Shown piece after piece: positions 41,010-64,000 of a stretch of 64,000 nucleotides of DNA (within the stretch, counting starts at the first letter, position 1; every line of letters begins with the position of its first letter). The stretch is taken from assembly GCF_017591435.1 (NCBI RefSeq), contig NC_059297.1, positions 4,984,171 to 5,048,170 on the forward strand, read 5' to 3'. Position numbers and translations under genes: made by a program. A model generated the notes under the pieces. That model had not been told where the DNA came from and did not search any database. It saw only the letters and a list, made by a program, of their open reading frames with translations. The stretch comes from Portunus trituberculatus (taxonomy: Eukaryota > Arthropoda > Malacostraca > Decapoda > Portunidae).

Positions 41010-41036
41010 CTGAAGACAGAAGTTATACAGGCAAAT

Positions 41037-41160
41037 TTTGACTAATTCTTTTGAATCTTTTATGGAGACTGCAACTCCAGAGAGCCTATTATTTATTTTT
41101 CCAATATTCATTTCTTTTTTGCCATTGGTAGTTCTTCCTGTTACATAAAGAAAAAAAAGA
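41037..41160 (+). mobile_element. LINE 3' tail fragment
   Basis: Shares TTTTGACTAAT, AATCTTTTATGGAGACTGC and a terminal TGCCATTGGTAGTTCTTCCT plus poly(A) with the tail at 8.1 kb. Confidence 0.6.
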
Positions 41161-41369
41161 ATATTGGACAGTCAGTTATCAGGTAGCTTGTTTGTCCCAT
41201 ATTAGAAACTCTGCAATAGGAGACGCTACACGTGCAGCCGGAAGTGAGCTGTTGAATTTCAGGGTAAAGTAATATCCACGAATAAGGACCCTGAATTCTT
41301 AATGAACGAGGTGTATATGAATATTGTCCTCCGATTGTAACTCACTATTCCCACCTTTCTCCTCTCCTC

Positions 41370-41370
<1 letters not shown>

Positions 41371-41446
<76 letters not shown>
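41371..41446. repeat. (CT)n microsatellite
   Basis: An uninterrupted CT run of about 76 bases. Confidence 0.95.
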
Positions 41447-41450
<4 letters not shown>

Positions 41451-41833
41451 ATAAACACATTACCTTCGGCAGGGCACCAATACTATATAGCTAATCGCCT
41501 CCCACAATGCTTCGTTCGGTCGTTCACAACTGGCATTTTCATCATGTTCATTTGAGTAACTTGAGCACCAAATAATCAACCGATGGAAAAGACGAAAGGC
41601 AAAACAGCGAACAGAGCCACATGGATGCGAAAATGTTACTTACTCTGGACAAAGAACGCAAGGCTTGACGGAAAAGGCAAGAAAATGAGAGAAGGAAAAG
41701 AAGAAGCAGCAGTTACCTTGATGTATTGTTCCTTCTGGGTACCTTTATATCATACGTGACCGCTGGAAATATGTAGTTAACGGGTACAGTCTCGGCCAAC
41801 AGTCACGTAATATACTGCTCTCCCTTCCTTTAA

Positions 41834-42038
41834 CCTCTTCAGCACAGGGACGCATTTTTACCACGAGTTTTGTGTGTGATTAGACGATTTTATTGAGATT
41901 AGGAAAGGTCTGTGGAGGTCAGGAGATTAATGGCCGCTGTCTTCACTATTTTAATCCTTACATAAGTTTCTGAAGCTGTATAAAATCCCCAAATAGTAAG
42001 CAGAAGGAATAGGAAAAAGCGTCATGGTACTGAAGGGA
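41834..42038 (-). mobile_element. TTAA MITE, copy 9
   Basis: TTAA on both sides (41830-41833 and 42039-42042). Starts CCTCTTCAGCACAGGGACGC, ends CGTCATGGTACTGAAGGGA. It lies in the opposite orientation to copies 3-8. Confidence 0.85.
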
Positions 42039-42368
42039 TTAAGAGACTGGCATCAAATCAAAGGAGCTTTGGATTAAGGACACACACAAAGCACGGTGGA
42101 AATAAGTACAGCAGCTTACTCGACTTCTGACCACATCTGTTAAATATTAATCAGACCAGTGGATTAACCTGTCTGGGTCATCTGTGCTGTATTTACCTAT
42201 CTTATTTATTCATGATTTTTTTCAGGGCAGTGTCAACAAGGGAAGGGGTGATAACAAACTGTGGGGAGAAATGTTCCAACTTGATTGTCGGTCCTTGGTA
42301 GAAAATAGTAGAGGAATATCAAAAGGATGCAGTTAATTCAGTTTTAGAGGTGTTTTTATATTTTTCCT

Positions 42369-42369
<1 letters not shown>

Positions 42370-42427
<58 letters not shown>

Positions 42428-42541
42428 ACAATGATAAAGAAAATACATATATACATCAGAATAATTGTAATAAGAAAACGGAAAACAATGTGAGGGTTTA
42501 GGTAAGAAAATGATGGAAACAATACCTTATGGATAGTAGTC

Positions 42542-42582
<41 letters not shown>

Positions 42583-42593
42583 TGTTGTTGTAA

Positions 42594-42663
<70 letters not shown>

Positions 42664-42671
42664 TGTTGTAA

Positions 42672-42715
<44 letters not shown>

Positions 42716-42737
42716 ACCACAGCGTTTTAATAACAAC

Positions 42738-42814
<77 letters not shown>

Positions 42815-42830
42815 TAGAAAATAATAATAA
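42370..42830. repeat. (GA)n, (TAG)n and (AAT)n cluster
   Basis: (GA)n 42370-42424, (TAG)n about 42534-42715 with short TTG interruptions, and (AAT)n 42733-42830. The homopolymeric frames here are artefacts. Confidence 0.95.
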
Positions 42831-43260
42831 AACCGTATAATTAAGGTTGGCCTGTGAAGTTGATCTATTTTACGTAACTATAATTCGTAGCACCAGTGGA
42901 AACAGAATAGAGCAACTGAACAAGGATCGATAGACTTTAGGAAGCTTTACATCCCCAAGAACACCACCACCACCGCCACCACCACAATGACCACCACCAC
43001 CACCACCAGCAACAACAAGAATATTTAAGTGAAAAAAAAAAAAAATCATAGGTTGCCGAGCTCCCATATACAGTCTATTCAGTGTGGCGGGCGGTGGGCG
43101 GCGGGGGGCGTTGGATGATGGGAGGGGTGGGGTGCACTGCGTGAAGTCCCGCGGCTAGAGTGTGCCCGACATGTGTCTTAATTCACTTTGTAACTTTTTA
43201 AACACACAGATGCATGTAATCGTATTGCTGGCGGACGCTGCGGGTGGCGAGAGACACATA

Positions 43261-43278
<18 letters not shown>

Positions 43279-43318
<40 letters not shown>

Positions 43319-43632
43319 CTAATGGAAATATGCAATTGGTGGGCGGGCAGCGTGGCCATTGTGGGTTCGGGCTGCCCAGCGCGGCGGCATGACTGACAGT
43401 GTGGATTAATTTTGCAGTGGATTATGTGATACGGCGTTTTTTGGTTCATTGTGGTGCAAGCGGATTTAGCAATTATTCCACGGGCCGCTAGGGTTCGCTG
43501 CCTTATTTATACACTCCCTCCTATCCTGCTGGTGGTGGGGGAGGAGGGGTAGGTGCCGACACTCACCTTACGCGGCGGGGAGGTCACGGCGAGGTCACGA
43601 GGTGCTGCAGGTGCTGGCTCACTCGGCGCCCT

Positions 43633-43697
<65 letters not shown>

Positions 43698-43849
43698 GGT
43701 TGTGATGTTGGAGTAGTGGTAGTATTGGTGGTTGTGGAGCGATGGTGGTAATAGTAGTAGTAATAGCAGTAGTAGTAGTTGAAATAGTAGTAGTAGTAGT
43801 AGTAGTAGGGATGATGATGATGATGATAATAATAATAATAATAATAATG

Positions 43850-43922
<73 letters not shown>

Positions 43923-43925
43923 TGA
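43279..43925. repeat. (GA)n, (TAG)n and (AAT)n cluster in a GC-rich patch
   Basis: (GA)n about 43279-43315 and 43634-43692, (TAG)n-like 43746-43808, (GAT)/(AAT)n 43810-43925. The sequence between them (43080-43160 and 43330-43630) is GC-rich and G-clustered, unlike its surroundings. Confidence 0.9.
43567..43630 (-). CDS. Possible minus-strand coding exon, gene unknown
   Basis: Minus strand: a (CT)n tract ending TCTGGAG could serve as polypyrimidine tract and acceptor. Next comes a GC-rich open segment reading RAPSEPAPAAPRDLAVTSPP-RK, then AAG with a strong donor GTGAGT (43566-43561). No partner exon was found on the minus strand within the window, and the peptide matches no domain known to me. 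It could be an exon of an antisense gene or chance. Confidence 0.25.
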
Positions 43926-43999
43926 TGATAATAAAGATGATGTTACATAGAAACAATTTTCCTACAAGTGTGACGTGGCATCGAGGAAACAAACAACCA

Positions 44000-45261
44000 A
44001 GCAATAGGATGCAACAAGGACAAATATAACTCCGTAGAAATAAATAAATAAAAAAAAAGAAGAATGTCTATATCTGTAAAAAGAAAAGCCAGCTCTAACT
44101 TGTTTCTGATTTCACGACATAACACGCAAGGAGTCCCCACCACCGTCATCCTCTCCGGCCACTCCTTACCACACGTGGGGAGCGCCTTACATGTATCGGA
44201 CTGAGGGAGTTTAGAGCGTTCTCATTGGATCAGCTGACCTAAATACTGGTGGGGCACTGACTGTCTTCATATGCAAGTCAGGTAATTGGAACAAACTTTA
44301 AGCCCTGTTATTAAATAGTTCTAAATGAGGCTTAACGAAACCAATACATGCAAAAGAAAGGAAAGAAGAAAACCTAATCAAGTGTAAATTATGTAAAGTA
44401 GGTCAGTGAAGAAAATAAAGAATAGATAAGGGAAGAAAGATAAGATAAGAGATGAGATTAGATTAAGTTAATAAAAAAAAGAATAAAGGAAATAGACATA
44501 TATAGATAACAATAGACAATTTGTGTAAGAAAAAAAAAAAAAAACTGAATCCTTTTTATTCAACGATCTTGTAGAATTAGGCCAAGTGTGGGACAGACTG
44601 AGATAAAATATAATGTTATGGTAATATATGTTAATACCACCCACACTGCTCTCTCTTTGTGTGGGCGTGACTTAACATTACCTCACCAGACTTAACCTTA
44701 ATAGCGCGTATAGAATAAGAAATAGCAATGACAATATACCTGCTTCACTTTGGATTAGGGAGAAGCAAAGGGAAATATTATAAGGGTATTGATCCTCTCC
44801 CCTCAGTGAGTCTCCTGCCTCTTGTCCGAACAGCAAAGGTAAGCGGCAGTGTGTCTCGGCAGGGTGGCCGTATGAGAGCACCAGCTGTTGTAAGCTCCCC
44901 CACCACAGCAGCTTCCTCGAGACACAGGGATTTTAGATTACGCCGCCGTATTTCCCGCGTGTCGTAAAAGGCGACTATAAGAAACGAGGGCTGAGGGTTG
45001 TGGGACTTTATATTTTGCACTAACCAAGGAAGTTACTGTTGCTCGGATGTCTCTTTGCGTGCCTGGGGGAAAAGAAAGAAGGAAAAATATAGTGTAGATG
45101 TAGAATATTTGCATTAAACTAACGGTGCTTCAGGAAAATAGATACTCGCACAAGGATTACTGTCTGCATAACTAAGGATGAACTGCGGAATAATGAGGTA
45201 TTTTGAGAATTAGATTAATGAAGTCCTGATATAATGAAATTGTTTATTTTAATGCGCGCGC

Positions 45262-45311
<50 letters not shown>

Positions 45312-45900
45312 CGACGTGTCACCATAAAGTAATTTGACACCCAAAATCAGACAGCAGTAGCGCGTCCGTGGCGTATCTAGTTACCCGTGTTCTGTTTCGT
45401 TATATTCGTGATCAAGTAACACTGAAAAAGCTTTGATTTAATTTAACCATCATCAAGTTACTGTACAAGGACAGTTTTCATTCTATACATATTTCATATG
45501 TATAGAATTTCATATAATTCTGTAACAAATTCATGATATACAAAATATTGCTCAAAACGCCTTGGTCTTAAATAGTCTGCCGCTTCTCTTGTATTAACAC
45601 TTCTTTAAAATGTAGCATATAAGGCGTAATAAGGTGTTTCAAATATTTCAAATGTTTCACCTTTAGCAACCACTGAGAACTCATAGCTCCTTAGATAACC
45701 ACAACATATACATCCGTTATATAGATTCGCTGTGATCTCATTCGTTTCAAAACATTTCCCAGTGGTCCTCTCATGCTACGGTTGGTTATTATAATGTGGG
45801 AGCCAATCACGGCCACCTGCTAGGAATTAAAGCCTCATGGTATTGACTGAATGATTGATAGAGTGGCTCATCAGCGCTCATCACACGTCCCTCTCCTCTG
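44000..45900. other. Region upstream of the iduronidase gene
   Basis: Contains a (GCGC)(GT)n tract at 45255-45310, a short motif at 44940-45000 discussed in the findings, and an 11-bp perfect hairpin at 45481-45507. An acceptor-like TGCTTTTCAG (45902-45911) just before the start codon suggests an upstream noncoding exon. A donor at 44839 (AGCAAAGGTAAGC) is one candidate, unproven. Confidence 0.4.
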
Positions 45901-45927
45901 GTGCTTTTCAGACTTGCAAAAGCGATA

Positions 45928-63645
<17,718 letters not shown>

Positions 63646-63834
63646 GTAAGCAGCAGCCAGGCACGGTTACCAGGAAAAAGACTAATGTTCTGTGTCTAAC
63701 ACACTAACTAACCACTAATTGCTAACTAACCATGTAACTTTCATCCCAAACTAAATAACTGAATTTCTAGTCTGTTAACTTGCTGATTGATTGATTGGTT
63801 AGATAGATGACAGACCAAGCCATTATAAGCAATT
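63646..63834 (+). other. IDUA intron 11, left part
   Basis: GTAAGC donor at 63646. No coding signal follows within the window; the acceptor and remaining exons lie to the right. Confidence 0.7.
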
Positions 63835-64000
63835 TAACCGTGGTACAGTGGAACCATGCGTGCTTTGGGGTCCGAGGGGTCTCCAAGCGCACGGGTTCGA
63901 ATCCTGTCCACGGTCCGAGTGCAGGCTGGGCTTCCTCACTCGGGGCAAGGGTTTCCTAGCGGGTGGGCTTTGACATAGGAGGTACCCAAAAAAGTATCCC
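63835..64000 (+). mobile_element. Second SINE family, copy cut by the window edge
   Basis: The plus strand starts TGGTACAGTGGAACCATGCG. The tRNA-like part includes GGGGTCTCCAAGCGCACGGG and TTCGAATCCTGTCCACGG, and the body runs through CGGGGCAAGGGTTTCC to AAAGTATCCC at the edge. It is the best preserved head of the four copies. Confidence 0.8.

Overview
The window looks like nuclear DNA of a decapod crustacean. The basis is two intron-rich metazoan genes with GT-AG introns, extreme (CT/GA)n, (GT/CA)n and trinucleotide microsatellite density, short (TTAGG)n arthropod-telomere-type arrays, and tRNA-derived SINEs. The taxon is inferred; no marker gene proves it. Nothing prokaryotic or viral was seen. 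Layout: 1-905 holds three copies of a Val(CAC)-like SINE, and 1.0-2.4 kb is almost solid microsatellite. 3,032-29,591 (+) is a ten-exon gene for an RBM45/Drb1-type protein with four RNA-recognition motifs (about 577 aa). Its 17 kb first intron carries tandem repeats, TTAGG arrays, MITEs and retrotransposon remnants. 29.6-45.9 kb is largely intergenic: a 1.5 kb inverted-repeat transposon with a decayed spliced gene (36.4-37.9 kb), more MITEs and LINE tails, and a possible minus-strand exon near 43.6 kb. 45,928 to the right edge (+) is the first eleven coding exons of alpha-L-iduronidase (GH39). The gene continues past the window. A decayed non-LTR retrotransposon sits in its fifth coding intron between two (CT)n tracts.

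The two host genes are unrelated: one is a nuclear or RNP RNA-binding protein, the other a secreted or lysosomal glycosidase. Exons were assembled by hand from splice sites, reading phase and protein similarity recalled from the families. All eleven iduronidase exons join in frame. The ten RBM45 exons join in frame except for one missing base in exon 4. No transcript data were available.

The strongest non-gene observation is a family of about 0.2 kb MITEs, ten copies in 64 kb, that begin with CCC/CCT-type inverted repeats and sit at TTAA. One copy interrupts a LINE tail whose uninterrupted relative also lies in this window. Comparing them gives an empty and a filled site and shows TTAA target duplication, the signature of piggyBac-type transposition. 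No autonomous partner is present.
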